A stretch of DNA of 64,000 nt from Syngnathus acus (taxonomy: Eukaryota > Chordata > Actinopteri > Syngnathiformes > Syngnathidae). Positions 12,701 through 27,700 of this stretch are shown here, piece by piece. Within the stretch, counting starts at the first letter, position 1. The number at the start of each line of letters is the position of its first letter. Where the stretch lies: NCBI RefSeq assembly GCF_901709675.1, contig NC_051089.1, positions 3,264,476-3,328,475 on the forward strand, read 5' to 3'. Under the pieces are notes generated by a model. That model saw only the letters and a program-made list of their open reading frames with translations, was not told the DNA's origin and did no database searches. The position numbers and the translations under genes are program-made.

Positions 12701-15700
12701 CTCCACGACAATCTTAACCGTTGCCGTATCTTTGAAGGGACCGCCAATGCCGCCACCGGGGTCTGACTGCACGTTGGTGGCCTCTACTTTGAGCGTGTAC
12801 GTCCTCCGGCTTTCAAAATCTAATACCTGAAAGTAAACAAAATAGGAACAGTCACAATGTGTAACAATTTACGATTCACATAATGACATTGACGATAAGC
12901 TAATGTTGTTATTAGCATTGCTCAGTCTATGCTTTGCTTCAGTTTCATTTTCTCATTGCTTTAAGTCACCTATTGAATAAGATTGTGTCTTTTTTGAAGT
13001 AACCAAGTTACCAAAGTCAATTATATCAGTTGTAGATAAACATCTAGAAATTACGAAAGGAAATCCGCATGTTAATGTTAGCTTAGCCTGCACAGTTTCT
13101 GCTTGACTATGACTTCAATGATTTTGACTAGGATTAGCCTAAAGTGGTACCCAAATAATCCTTATTGGGGTAATAGTCACTTAAAATCAGTAAGTGATTA
13201 TTGTTCTGTCAGCGAGCACACAATTGATTTACTTTTGCATCTGTCGGGCTTTGTCGTGATACTTTTCAGAAAATGATGCTTTGTCAGGCTGAGCAATTAC
13301 CCTTGTATGAATCTTTTTATTTACGCTCTTGCTGACATCATATTATTAGCTGCCCGGCTAACACAAAATCAATAACGACAAGCACTCTGCGTAGGCTATC
13401 AAAAAATTCTCCGAAGGGCGTTTAAAACGTTTTGTCCAGGGCATGTTGACATGTGGGCAAGATTTTGTAGTCGCCGTACTTGGCCTGCAGTGATTCTGTC
13501 ACAGATGGTCGATCATAAATATGTAACCACCTTGTTTTAAATGTTTGTGTTTGGGAAAAAAAGGATAAAAAGTTTTTGTTATAATTTAATTTATTCAATT
13601 GTATATTATAAATATTATATATTAATTTAATTTATTAAATTATTTGTCAGTTTTCATTTTTATTTTCACATTGACCTATTAAAATTTTTTTGGGCTTCAC
13701 TTTTTATTACTAATCATACATTGGGTGTTATATTGACCCAAACACAGTTCTGGTTTATCCTTTTTAATGGCGGGTCACATCGAGAAAATTTTAGGTGCCC
13801 CTAAAACCTCTCTGAGGTTCGTTCCTCCACGGTCTGAGAAGCTATTTGGAGCACTTTCATCCTCCTCCATCGTTCTCTCCCTCTGATCCCTCCATATGTG
13901 GTGACAGACCCCCAGCCAGCGGATAACACTTTAATTCAAAGGTTAGCGACGGGAAAGAAGCCGGTGTGAGGCTGTGCATGGATGGTCAGAGTGATTATAT
14001 GGAAATAGAGAGGGGTGAGCTTTTGGAGACTTTTATTCACCCAACCAAATATTGCTTCCACCTTTCGAGTCGGCCTGGTAAAATATGGATGAAAACCAGT
14101 GGGGGAAAAAAAGTCAGTGTTATACTGCACTATGGCGAGATAATCGTAAAGCGAAACGGTGACGTTCCCATTCGTGTCGGTTGAAATGAACTCAGTTGGC
14201 AATATAATGTGCGGCTTGTTTAAGTTGTGATTTGTCTTTGAGTCGTGTGTAATCGGTGGTTTCAGTTGGGATTGACGGATTTTGTAAATCGCGAAGTTCC
14301 AACAGGTGTTGTCATTTGTTCTTGTTTCGTGCTTGAAATTAAAATGAACTATAGCCTAATGCAATAAAAACCCGAGCGACGGCTTCTGTTTTAGCTAGTG
14401 AGTGCACATCATGCTTTTTAAAGCAGAAGCTCTCAAGGACAGCATTAGCATGGTTTCTTGTGTGTTTTGACCTTCACTACTGTCGAGTGGAGGCATTAAA
14501 GTACTCAGCAGTAAATTCCAATACCATCCAAATAGCTTCAAACACACACACACATGGATGCGCACACACACAGTGGTTATAGAGCATTTATCCTGACTTG
14601 CTCTCAACAAAATGCTTCAGTGTCAGCGAACGGACAAGTGAGAGGATCTCATTTCATGAGTTATGTATTGTAATAAAAGCCCGCAACCTGAAGCTAAATA
14701 TGCTAAAAAAGTGTTGCAGCATGGCACCGTGTTGCGAACCTATTGAATAAAACTCAAAGGGAAAATTCAGCTTGCCTAAGGGCTCAGCTCGCCAACGTCG
14801 CATGACCAAACCCAGCAAGCTGGTGAGCTGTGGCAGTCATTACCTCAGCCCTTAGACCACAGGTGTCAAAGTCAAAGCCTGGGGGCCAGATACGGCCCGC
14901 CACATCATTTTATGTGGCCCGTGAAGACAAATCAAATTCATGTCAGTACTAAAATTGCAGTTGTCTTCACTTTAAAAAAAAATATTTTTTACTAGTCTGA
15001 TTTGAAAACGAGTTATTTGTCAATTTGTTTTGTAGCATATACTGTATATAATATGAGGCGTTTATACATGTATTTGTGTTGACGGTCATAATGGCCCTTC
15101 GACGGAAACTATGGCCCTTCGACGGAAACTATGGCCCTTCGACGGAAACTATGAAACTATGATAATACCCCTGGCCTTAGACTTTGTATTCGACTCCTAT
15201 TTTAAGGTTCAAGACCCCCAAAGAGACACGAAGGACCATTTTGTTTGGTGTCGATAATATTCACAGTCTTGTAAAACATCACCTTTGAAATAATGGAGTC
15301 AACATGTGCTCAGTCACAAAGAAACAACAGAGAAATTTTGAGTGAGGTCGAACACTCCGCCGCCCCCGCCTGCCCTCGTGTCATTTCCAGTCGCGGCATC
15401 CCATCTGGATGGACTGACTGAGCATGAAGAGACTTCAAAGTTCAGCGCAGGCTGCAGGGGTGAAAGCTCAACTAACATTCTTCTAAAGGCCTGAGGGTGA
15501 ACCGCAAAAATATTTTTGAAGCATCAAAAAGCAAATAAGCCTCTCCAAATCAGCACTCCGATTTAACCCAGTCGGTTGAAGACCTCCTCCAACCCCAAAA
15601 AGTTTGATCGATAACTGATAACCTCGCAGCAAAAGTGTTTTTTAACAAGCGCTAGATGTTAAAGACCGGATGGGATGAGTCAGCGGGAGTCTTTTTGGTC

Positions 15701-18700
15701 TGTCACCAAGCTCCTTCACCGGACCAGAAGAACTGAGCTCACGAAGAAGCTGACTTCCACTCGCATCAGCGTCATCGCTTCCTCTTCCTCCCCTGAGGGC
15801 CCGACAAGTGTGTTCACACTTCAGAATATGGACTAAGACCACGATTCAAATTGCATAAGGCCTTCAAAAGTAATCACTAACTTCCTGTGTCTTCTCAGGA
15901 AATAAAAACATCAAAATGTTCCTGTCGTGTTTATTTAAACAATTTATTCTTGTGATGTTAATGAAAATGCGACTAAATTTTACAAGTGACTTACATAACA
16001 ACCTTCATCCAAGTGGCATTTTCAAAATTAAACACCGTCCGCCCACTCGTCTGACTAACGCGGCAGCTGCTCTCGACGTTACACAAAAGATTCACCATCT
16101 CGTGATGGCAATTGTTTACAATTACCGAGGCCGGAAAGAAAATTTAAGTTTCAACTTTTACTGCAGTGTAGGCTTGGAGCCTTGAAACGGAAGTTTCCTG
16201 TTTGTGTTTTTACAAAAGACTCGACAAACAAGACAATTGTGAAACTCCCACTCAGACGAGAAGTTGCCCTAAAACAGACAAACATACTTGTGACATTTAC
16301 TTTGTCAACATTTGGCGCTTTTTATGACTGATGTTCTTTGTGGTCCCGGCGGACTGCCTGAGTTGTTTTTGCACTGCACACCTCCTACACGTTGTGCTCG
16401 TCATTGTTCACACTCAGAACTAAAGCGGAACCGCACGTCCTTGGGCTAATGTGGATTCACGTCACAGCAAATATAAAGAATAAAAACTGTGGTTTGTTTG
16501 CTTTGTCTAATTTCTACAGCAGCCCGGGTAGGAAGGAAGCAAAAATATTACGTACCTTTTTGAGTCGCAGGATGCCTTCTTGGGTTTGCGGGTCGATGAC
16601 GATTTCAAACACGCCTTGCTCGTCACCATCGATGATGTCGTAGGTGGATTTGGCATTTTCGCCCATGTCCCGGTCATTGGCCTTTACTTTGCCTCCCGTC
16701 TGCCCGATGGGAAGGTTTTCCGGAATCACAAACTCATACAAATCTGTCAAAAAGCCAAAAATTGATTAAAAATTGATACGGAGATTTTGTCATTTTGGGA
16801 TGCTCACTTTTTGAAAATTTAGGTGGATTGTCGTTGATGTCGGTGAGGGTGATGGTGACGGTGGTGGTCCCGGATAAGCCGCCCATGTGACCGCCCATGT
16901 CCTTGGCCTGGATGACCACCAGGTACTCCTCTCGCATTTCTCGATCCATCCCGTGGAGAGCAATTTTGATGGTGGCTGGAAAAAACAAAGACCAATTAGA
17001 ATTCCAACATCTGCTGAGAAAATGTTCTAACCTTCACAGCCCACATTACTTGACGTGCATTTTTTCAGAACCACTACTTTTTTGCAAAGCGAGGTGACGA
17101 ATTCCCTGCAGGGATATGTATACATTTATTTTCTTCGCTTAGCATACGGAAAAAAAATACATCAGCCGCTTGTTTTGTGCAGTCTGCCATCATTTGTATT
17201 CGGATTGAGTGCAAATGATGCTGTTTGTGTCGTGTATAATCTGAGCTACTGTATGCAGAATTGGACCTTATTGACTGTGCCACAAGCGTGGAATATAAAA
17301 AGGGGCTCAACGGCGGCATCCCTGGATAATCCACTCAGAGAAACAGAGAGCCGCAAGATCATCAAATGAATATCAAACTCGGGGCATTTTTTTTTTTTTT
17401 TTTGGCACGACACCCCGTAAAGCTTCCATTCCACACCCCACAAAATGCGATTAGGCCAAAAAAACAACATTGAGGGTGAAGCTTGCATTTTGTATTCTGG
17501 AGGCTTGCTGTCCGCAGAGATGGAGCACCAGTAGGGGTCAGATTGTTTTTTTTTGGGGAGGTCACGGGCAGAGGTGAAAGTAGATCACATTTGTGCAAGT
17601 CTTAACCTTCGAGTTTCAAGCATGGAGAGAAAAATCAGGGAAAGTCTGGTGGAGGAGTCAATGCGAAATTTCAAGCAAGTAGAAAAGTCATCGTCATTCA
17701 CCAGTTCTACAATCTACAACACAGGTGTCAAACCCAAGGCTTGAGGGCCAGATACGGCCTGCCATATCAGTTTAGGTGGCCCGCGAAGACAAATTGTGCA
17801 TGGAATTCATATGTGAATGTCAAAATTTCAAATTGTTTTTACTTTTGAAGAATAGAGATATTGTTAGCAATTTTTATTTTCATTCATTTTTTTAAATACA
17901 TTTTATTTTTAAATATTTGATTTCAATATTTCATTTTTAAATATTTGAACAGTTTTTATTAGTCTCTGTTTTGAAAACTGAGACGTTCATACATTTATTT
18001 GGCGTGTCAATTTTAGTGGCCTTTTGAAGCAAACTATGACTATGATGCGACCCGCGACAAAAATAAGTTTGACACCCCTGATCTACAATCATATTTAGTC
18101 ACTAATATGGAATCAGTATACCATTTTAAAAGGCACATATATATGAGGTGCACCATCTACCCGTCATGTGATGCACCAGGAAAGGTCTGAAGAACTAAAA
18201 ATGTATAAGGGAGAACTTGAATATTCCATAAATATTCCATTACAAGTCATTATATTCGGATCAAATATTCCAAAGTACTTTTAACTCCTTGTTCTTGCCT
18301 GAGGAAAGTTGTGTGTGTGTGTACATGTGTGGTGAAACAATGTGTGTGGAACTCGCATCTGATTTGAAGGTAGGCCATGTCAGGCAACAAGCAACAAACA
18401 AATCCAAAAATAAGACGAAGGCACTTCAGTGACTGGCGCGCTCCTCATCTCTGAAGTTGATCATGGTTGATTATTCAAATTAATTCCTAATCACTCAAAA
18501 ATGGGAGGATAGACAAACACTCATTTCCATAGTTGATTCCCCCCCAACCCACCCAACCACCTAGCGGAGTGATAAAGTGGGCCTCAATGTTTATTTATTG
18601 ATTTATTCATCCGCAGCTTTTCATTCCAAAGTGTCAAACACTCCTTAATCATCGCTTACCGTTTTTATTTTTCATTAAGATTCATTAAAACATCTGCCGT

Positions 18701-21700
18701 ACGTGAACGAGCCATCTGCATTCGCGCAGCTAGCACGGAATGCTAATGCCGCGCGCTATTGTGGATGATCTCTTTCCCGACTGCAGGTGCTGTGAGACCG
18801 CGGCGATGGCGAGCACAAGGCCGGCTCCGCTTAGGACCGAGTGTCCCGGCTAATTATGCACATAAATATTCTCGTCCTCGCCGTCTCACTCTCTTTTTCC
18901 CCGACTTGTTTACGTCTCATGTGTTATTAATATAATTCATGTAATCTTGTCCTTTATAGACACGTATTAGAACGTCATCTTGAAAAGCAAATATTTCAAG
19001 CTTCCTATTAGATTTTGGCTCTTCCCAAGTAAAAAACGAGAAAATACAGTTTTGAAAGAAACAACAGATCCAAGTAGCTGGAATGTGTTTGATGATTCGA
19101 CGACGGTTCTCGAGTCTTTCTGCCTCATAACGGCAACGAGGGCACGTCATTATTATTACTCTTATCATCAATATGAATTCATAACCATGCGACCGTGCTG
19201 CATTAAGGACGGCCGGGCCGGCAGATAGGCTCCTGCTTACGAATCTCGCAATTATGTAGATTTAATAAGGGCTTTGATGCCGCTCATTGTCCGAGCACGC
19301 AATATATCACAGATGATCGCTTGACCTGGCTAAATCCCCTCGCAAACAACGACGGAGAAAAGCGCCGATGTGTCCCGCTGATATCGAGGCCGCCCGCCTT
19401 TTGTCCTCATCTATTCAGCGGCGGCGGCCATTATACGGTTTTTGCAATCACATGTGCGGCAAGCTGATAATACTTTCCATTTGTGCCGTCATTAACTTTT
19501 GAAGCCGGGGCGAAAGATCCCCAGTGAAGATCGCCAACGTGGCTTCATTAAAAATCATCTAAGGCCACTGACACGATCGCCGCATGTTTTTTCCTTATTC
19601 AACCTAATTACTCTTTTCGGGTTTTGGTCAAAGCTTTACTGTCAAAATGAGAGGGCGAGGAAGCCAATTATCAACCGTCAAGCCCAAAAACCACGTTCAC
19701 TTTCTAAAGACTTTTTTTTTCCCTGCATCTTCACAAATATGAAAATATTGTGGATCAATAAAATTGGCGCCGAGAGTTTTATAAAACTTCCAGTTTAATT
19801 GGGACACAGGTGCTTGCTAAGATTTGGTGACTTTTCGGGTATGATGAGACCCACAAAATGGTGATTAGTTCGTTGTAATAATTACAGAGATTACAAGAGG
19901 ACCTTGAAACCACCAAGTGTCCTTGCCGTAAATATAAAATATAACATATCTCCCTACCTGACCTCGGCTGACATTGTGAGCCGGTTTATCTACGTGTCAG
20001 CGGCTAATGAAAAGGGCACAATGTTTAAATACTAAAAGAGTTCTTGGCCTATTGAAATAATCCAATAAGATGTTATCTCCACCTCCCGTTGAAGCCTATC
20101 TCACTGGCATTGTGGCCCGTTGTGGGCGTGGCGGTGTTCATTCACACACCGTTTTGTCCGACACCGTGTCGACTCGGAACCGGTGAAAAGGATTGGCACG
20201 CCATATTAACAACCGCGATTAAATTTAATGAGCCATCTTGCGGGGATCTGATCGAGGGGCAAACAATAGCAAGGAGCACAAAAAGAAGCTTTTGTCGGCC
20301 CAGGTGCTCGTAAGCATTTAGCACGAGGGACTTCTATTTTTTTTTTCTTCTTTTTGGGATGTAACAAATTAGAAATGATAAGTAAGTCGATTTTTACGGC
20401 CATTTTTTGTGTACACACATTTCAAATTTTAGTCAGTGTACTGCTAGCTAAGAGCGCGAGTGATTTTGTGCTTGAATGATTTATTGTCAATGAGGAAATA
20501 AAAAAATTCACCTGAGTTGGGGTCCACGGAGAAATAGGGCTGCCCCTCCAGGATGCTGTAGACTAGCCTGGCGCTGTTGCCGTAAACCGGGTCGTCAGCA
20601 TCGGTGGCGGTCACCTGGGTCACCGGGGTACCTGCCGAGAAAGAGCGTGGCATAAATCGTTTCGTATATATTCTTTCTTGGTGGTAGATCAAATGAAATC
20701 AAATTCAAACGATCCTTCTCAATTTAAGTTTGGGTCGCTTCCAGGACTCGTACTTTGAAGAAGTCTGAGTAGGGAATCGACCCAAAAGAGCCACAATCCG
20801 AGCAGATGGGTGATGCTAAACTCTCATTTGTCGCTATTATATACTTACTGTGTGTTTTTCTGGCATTAAAGTGTCATTCTGAAATTGTGACACGGCCCCC
20901 ACTTGAGACTCCTCATGACAAGCGTTAAGCCTTACTGAGCATTCTGCGTTGATTAGCTGTCTCCTGCTAGCTTCCAGCTAACCTGATGGATGCAGGGTGT
21001 ATTTATAGACACAAGGCAGAAGAGGTAATTAGTCAACTGAAAGCTATGTTCCGCTCATTTTTGTGTCTGATTTTTAATAACTGTCCATTTTTGAACATGT
21101 TGGCTCACCTGAAGAAAAAAAAATAGTGTGAAAATGCTAGTCAGACGTGCAACCTTCACACCTCTAATGTAGCGAGAGCCTCCTGGGAAAATTTCCAAAT
21201 AGATTAGCCACGACCATTCAATCGGGTTATTGAAAAACAGACTACTGAGGAGTTATTAGTGAAATTTAACCGGTTCAGGCTTATGCATGGTGAGTGATGC
21301 CCTCGTAAGTCCCCGTGCAGGAGCAAAAAAAACAACAACAACACAGACAAGCTGGCTAGAAGCTTCAAACAGGAATGGAAATGGTGCCTGTGAAGGATGT
21401 TTAAAAGGTGGGCTGGCTACAAACGCCGAGCGGTCCCTTGTCGTCACACGACAGAATTTATTTTGGCCTCGGATGCGGCAATTCAACCCTTCCAAAAACA
21501 TGAAAAAAAAAGAATGCACCAGATGTGATAGGAAAATACAAAAAAAAGCCTGCAAAGTTCAATGCAGTCTGGCCAACAGTCTGATGTCTGTGCTGTGAAG
21601 TCCAAGACAGGGTCTACAATAAATGGGTTTCCGGTTGGTTCTGACTGGAATATAGAATTCTTACTACCCCTGAGGCAGCATGGTCGGACCGGGCATAACA

Positions 21701-24700
21701 ACGAGACCTTAGAGGAAAGGCAAGCCACATTGCAGTGGAAGAAAACACGGCGATTGGAAGGGCGGCCATTTTACGGCTGCCGAGAGCCATTGTCGTCGTC
21801 TTGGGCCGATGATTTCACAACGCGAGGGTGGTCATCCGAGACACGGTCGCTGCACTGAATCACAGTCCTGAAGATTTATACTTGCTGCCCGTCTGTTACA
21901 CCTCCCGTGGTGATTACGTTGTAGACAAACGAGTTGTTGTTTGCCTCGTAAGCACACGCACACACAAAATGGCCACTTTTAGCCTATAACAACACAAACT
22001 ATTATTATTTGAGTAAATATTCACGCTAGTTTCTTTTTTATTATTTTGACAGAAGGCATTAAAAGTTAAGCAGCACATGCGATCATTAAAATCGGTCCAC
22101 TTGTGTGTCCGTGCGGAGGAACAAATTAGATCCTGTGTGCTGTTTGCCAATTGTCAAATGAATAACAGGAAAGACAGCCAAGGAAATTGCACCTTCTCCC
22201 GGAGATGCCAGGTCTTATCTTTGCTCAAGTTAAATTACTGCCACTCGAGCGAGAGAAGGCAGCCAGACACACACACATGCACACTCCTAATTATGAAAAG
22301 TACCTTCGTCCTTCTAAAAGGTGTCTGACTATTGCAAACAGGCTTTATAAATCCCGAAGTGGGGGGACATTGAGGGTGTGGTGGTTCATAAAAAACAGTG
22401 CAAGCGGCGAGGCATGAAATAGCTCCATCTTTCTTTCTTTCTGCACCACCCCATTCCTGGATTTAAAAAAGTGACGGATTACAACACCATTGTTTTTTTT
22501 TTTGGTTCCGTTTCAAATCAGCAGATTAGCTTTTCCCAAAACATCCTGGCATGCTGAGAGATGTTGGACCCTAGCGAATGTTCGCCGCTGGAGAAGAGAC
22601 ATTTTCCCCGCCTTGACATTGTGGAGATTACGATGCAGGCTTCAAACTTCTGCCGGTGTGGAGAAGGCCGGAAAAAAACATGGGGAGGAGGGGTGATGGG
22701 GATTATCCGTTTTAAAAGCCCACAATGGAGAATGTAATATGCCAGAATGAGCGAGTATAATGACTCGCGGGCGCGTAGATAAATACGAGCACGTACGATA
22801 TCGGCTAGTGAATATGTAGTGCGCTTTGTTTCCACGTTTACACTCTAACGACCAGTGAAGTGAAGGACAAAATATGGGTGTGTGTATGTGCTTCCGCGGG
22901 AATAAATGGATTGGAATGGAAAGCGGTGGGGAAGAATTGACGGTGAAATGAATTGGAAAAAAAACGTGGTGAAGAACTGCAATCGTTTTTCATGGTGAGG
23001 AGAAACGTCAAGTGAACTTGATTCGAAATTCACGCTAAGAAATTTCAGAAACTTTTTCAAATATCGATCAACACTTTGACTGGGTCATTATTACACGTGC
23101 ATATTATTTGATTTCATCGTAACTCTGGCTTCATTTTTAGTGTCGTCTCACTGGAAAATGAATTGCCTTCGCAATTTTTCAGTTTTTTGCGGCTTCCAAC
23201 AAGTTTTACCCCACAAAAGAATGGTCTGTCCAAAATTTAAGTGAAATTTTATTTAAATAAATAAAATAAAAAAATATAAATAAATATAAAAATAAATAAA
23301 TAAATCATTTTTACCCCGCAAAAACCAGTCTGTCCAAAATGTAAGTGAAATAAATGATTTTTCCTCCTGGTAGTTTTGAATGCTGTGGCCGCCGAGTTCA
23401 AGCATTTTCTAATGTCCCCTGCACTTTAAATCGTTTCTGCCTCAAAATGTTTAACTCCACACCCAGTCAATATGTTGGCTAATGCAACTTGATTTAGGTT
23501 GGCGAACAAAGGCACACCTCAATTGTTCGTCTAATGACCTGTCAAGTTAACAAATACTGGACTCGCCTCCCCGGAGCCACGACTGCCTTCTGCTTTTACT
23601 TTCCATCCCGTCTTCAATCATGCCAGCCACACTTGGCTCTGGTCATATTTTATTGTGAGAAATATATTTTGTGATAAACCATCAGTTGTTTGTGCAAAAA
23701 AAAGTTTTAGAGCGGACAGACAAACGGACAGATGGACGGACGGATAAAATTATTTTGTAATATCCAATATGCCTGTTTTTTTTGTAAACATCAAATACAT
23801 TTTATCTGGCCGAATAAAGCTATCTGCCTAAAAATCAAAGACACCTGAGTACTACCATATTTTTCGTAAACATCCAAGACAATTTACGGTAGTCTTTGAA
23901 GAACATTAAGATCAAAGACACTTCAATGAAACGTCAAAAACGATTTATTAATAGCATGAAAGTTTTTGTAAGAATTAAGTCAAGCAACAAAAACAATACC
24001 GCTTTCAACAAACCTTGTATCTTTTATCGAAAAATCAAAGACACATTGGTTATTGATGAATTGAGCATAGTAGCGCCGTGAAAATTGAATTTTTGATGAC
24101 CTGAGCGTATTTAATTTCATATCAGCTACAATTTAGTTTTATACCAACGCCGGCGTACATGTTTTGCATAAACACGGTCGAGCGTCAAGTCTTAGATGAA
24201 ACACGACTGGACGAGTTCATATTGCGTTGCCTCACACATCCAAAATCTTACAAAGCAGCAACACAACCTGCAGATGTTTTGCTCAAGCGTTTTTCACCAC
24301 AGGGGAGGATTTCCAGTGAAAAAAATAAAATTTTTAAAGGCCTGCCAGCTGGATGACAAAAGTATGCAAATGAGTTACCTGCTACGAGTAAACACTCGTG
24401 ATATTTCTCTTTGTGTACAAGTGAGCCTCAGCCGGCCACCTTGGTGCCGCACAACTGGAGCACACGTGCTCACTTTCTGCCTATCTTTATTCATGCCGGT
24501 CTCGGCGCTAGCCCTCTTTGTGTCCCCCTGGGGCGTGCAGCCAGTCAGACATAAACACTATTGTTTTAGCAGGGCTCGCGCTCTCAGCAGGACGCCGTGA
24601 GCCCCCCCGATACTCTCTTCTCCCCTTGTCCTCCTCGCCTCGGCAAAATCCCTCTGCATGGCTCACTGCCCGCATGCATATGAATGCCGAGCGGCTGGCG

Positions 24701-27700
24701 GCTGCCCTTCACGCTTGCGCACCACGTCACCCAACCGCCCCGTTTTTGTGGACGAGTTGTGCAAAAAAAAAGCACGCTGGGTAATGGTGTCACCATTCCG
24801 ATGAGTTGCGATGTCTAAGAATCTGTTGATCTTCTAATTTCATCGACACCAAATATAATTTCAATGACAATTCATGTCATAGTGTTGTATCCATGCAGCT
24901 GACAAAAGGTCCTTTGCAGAGTCGTAAAAAAATGTGTTATATGGAAAGTCAATATTCTCTTGGCAAATAATAAATGGCTGTTGCAAAAATCAATGGAGTT
25001 TGCTTATTGCCTAAAAAGTTGCTCTTTACGACCAATCGATCAAAGTAGACGACAACTATTTAAACAAACGGACTGAAGAAATGTTATCATTCACTTGTGT
25101 ATTGTTGATATAAAGCCAGTCAGTATTTTCTGTGTCGTATTTTCAACTTTTGACGAGTAAGAAGAACTGAGGCCATCTGGGAATTGTCGAACAAGCTGCT
25201 CAAAAACTCAAAAAATCTTCCTGACCCTTGGCCGGCATCGGTCATCCTTGAAGGAAATAAGCAAACGTTACCGATGACGCTTTGGCTAATGCGTTTTGCC
25301 CCAAATGAGTTGCGATGTTCTTCTGCCGCCTTTGCGCGTCACATCTCCAATTTATGCCCCTCGCCGCTTCCAGGAAGATTCCTATTGATTTCCTATCTCA
25401 CAGAGTAAATAGGAAGTGCGAGGCCCATTATTTCTCAGCCGGACTGGCTCGCACATGTCTTTATTCAACGAAAAAGCCCGCAGCCCAACAAATGTGATCC
25501 CGAGGCACGGACATATCGGTGTATAATAACGCTATGACTAATGCGATTAAACTCGGCGTGAGCATATAAGCGTAATTACAAACAGTGGTCCTGTAGGCCA
25601 AACAGACAGAGAGGTTGCTTTTATTGAACTAAGCTGAAATGTATTGATGGTATGATGCAGCTGGAAATATGGAATCCAGATCCAGAAAGTTAAAATCCTA
25701 CCACAGTTTGGATTTAGTCGCACGTGCTTCAAAGTTGCGCTGACTGACATGGCAGGTAAACCAGGCACCTTTGGTTAAAGCCAAATTGTGGCATGGTTTT
25801 ATCTTATCCATATTTTTGGCCATTTTAGTACTACCATATTTTCCGGACTATAAAGCGCACCTAAAAACCTAAAATTCTCTCAAAAGCCGACAGTGCGCCT
25901 TATAGTCCGGTGCGCCTTATATATGGACCAAATTCCTCAATTTAAACTGGCCCGAAGTGTCATAAAATCAATCATAAGTGGCCGGCTGATGACTATGAAT
26001 CATGAATCAAAAAGACTATGGATCATTATTTTGTGATTATAAAGTAATTTGTTGCGTCTGAAGTTGAAATAAAAAAGATAAAATGGTGAATGATTTGATT
26101 TGGATTAAAAATCTGACATGATGTATTCATGGTGCGCCTTATAGTCAGGTGCGCCTTATATAAGGACAAAGTTTTAAAATGGGCCATTCATTGAAGGTGC
26201 GCCTTATAGTCCGGTGCGCCTTATAGTCCGGAAAATACGGTATATATACACATACTCTAATATACATGTATAGTTGGACAGTTGCGTGAATGGGTTTTGT
26301 TCAAAACTCAACACTTGAAAATGTAATTTTTAGGGTTAGATAACATACTCGAATAAGGAGCACGTCCATGTGATATTCATAGTAGTTTCTAAAAGATCCT
26401 TTTATGATTAGAGCACTCCAAAAGAGAAAATGAATGCGGCAATTTTGATTTTGAATACAGATGTCCTCTGCTAATCAAGGATAGAATAATGCATTTTAGA
26501 TTAAGTGGAAGCTCTGTCTGCTTGCAGTGTCTCGGAAAAATGTCTACACTTGATCCTCGCTTGGGCTTTTATTTTAACCAAAAACGTTTGTACTAGATTA
26601 GTAAAAATCGCAACTTCTTTTTTTACTTGGCCAAAAAAGGTACCCAAATGACTTTTGGGTTTATGAAAGCGGTGTACACTCGATATATCAAAAATGAAAA
26701 TGGTTTGGATTTTGGGTAGAAAAAGCTCAATGTGTATATAGTTGTATATAGTTGTTGATATTTTCTGGGAAAAAAAAATCACAGTTAATCCGAATCTCGA
26801 GTGTTTAGCATGTTCTTGTTTCAGTGGTTTCTGAGTGGTCTTTCACCTTCACAGTTATTATTTTTTAACTTAGAAAGACGGCAAATGGAACTTTCTTTGT
26901 TTTTTTTAAGACAGCAGGCCAGTGCTTATACGGCAGCACGGAGTAGCTGATTGTGTATTGATTACATGAACACCAGTGTCACTCTCTCAGCTGTCAGAAG
27001 ACGAAGAAAAGGAGGAGGATGATCAGACAGAATGACAGCCTTCATCTTTTCAGTGACTATTTTTAGAGTAGAATGCCAATTTGGTTAAAAATATACATGG
27101 AGATTGAATTAGTGAGACATTCTCTTAATGTCTTTGTTTATCCTCATTCATTTACGTGAACATCCAATTGGCAATTAAGACGATGTGACAAACTTGGCCT
27201 ATAGTGTCACCAATTTAGGTCATCCATCTGTCCATCCAACTAAAAAGAATATTACCTACTTGATCCTGCATCCATCCACTCATACTAAAAACCATCTCCA
27301 TTTTCTCATCAGTCCTCACTACAGCACTAATGCCAAACACAGCAAATGAACGAAGCTGCTCATAATTTGACAATGGTGACACGGGCCAAAGGATTGTGGC
27401 CCTGGTGAAGAAAAAAAAAACATCTTCGAAGATGAGATATGCTTGTCAGCATCCCAGAAATTGCTCCCAAGAGCCAATGATGGATAAGGGACGCCACGCT
27501 TGTGACGAGGAAGGGGACCGTCACACTTAACACTGACACTGTTATTGTTGTAGTGCAATTACGAGTCTTTTATAAGACAAAGCATGAGGAAGAGGAGGAA
27601 GATGATGATGAGAGTGGGAGGGGGTGATGACGGTGTTTTCCGCTTTTTCATGTCCTTGTCTGTTTTTGACATCCACTTCTGTAGGAGTCGACGGAAGCAG

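Larger units (their letters stand above)
12827..16555 (-). other. cdh8 intron 12827-16555 (3.7 kb)
   Basis: GT-AG intron. AT-rich DNA lies at 13560-13720, a CA-rich tract at about 14541-14572, and a complete hAT-like MITE at 14858-15174. The remainder looks unique. Confidence 0.85.

Noticed and set aside
15091-15150. Three 20-bp repeats as a CRISPR array
   Set aside because: There are no spacers between units and the repeats lie within a eukaryotic transposon.
23853-23893. TACCATATTTTTCG ... TTTACGGTA, a possible tiny inverted repeat like the MITE family
   Set aside because: Lacks the CCGGACTATAAG core, so probably chance in AT-rich DNA.
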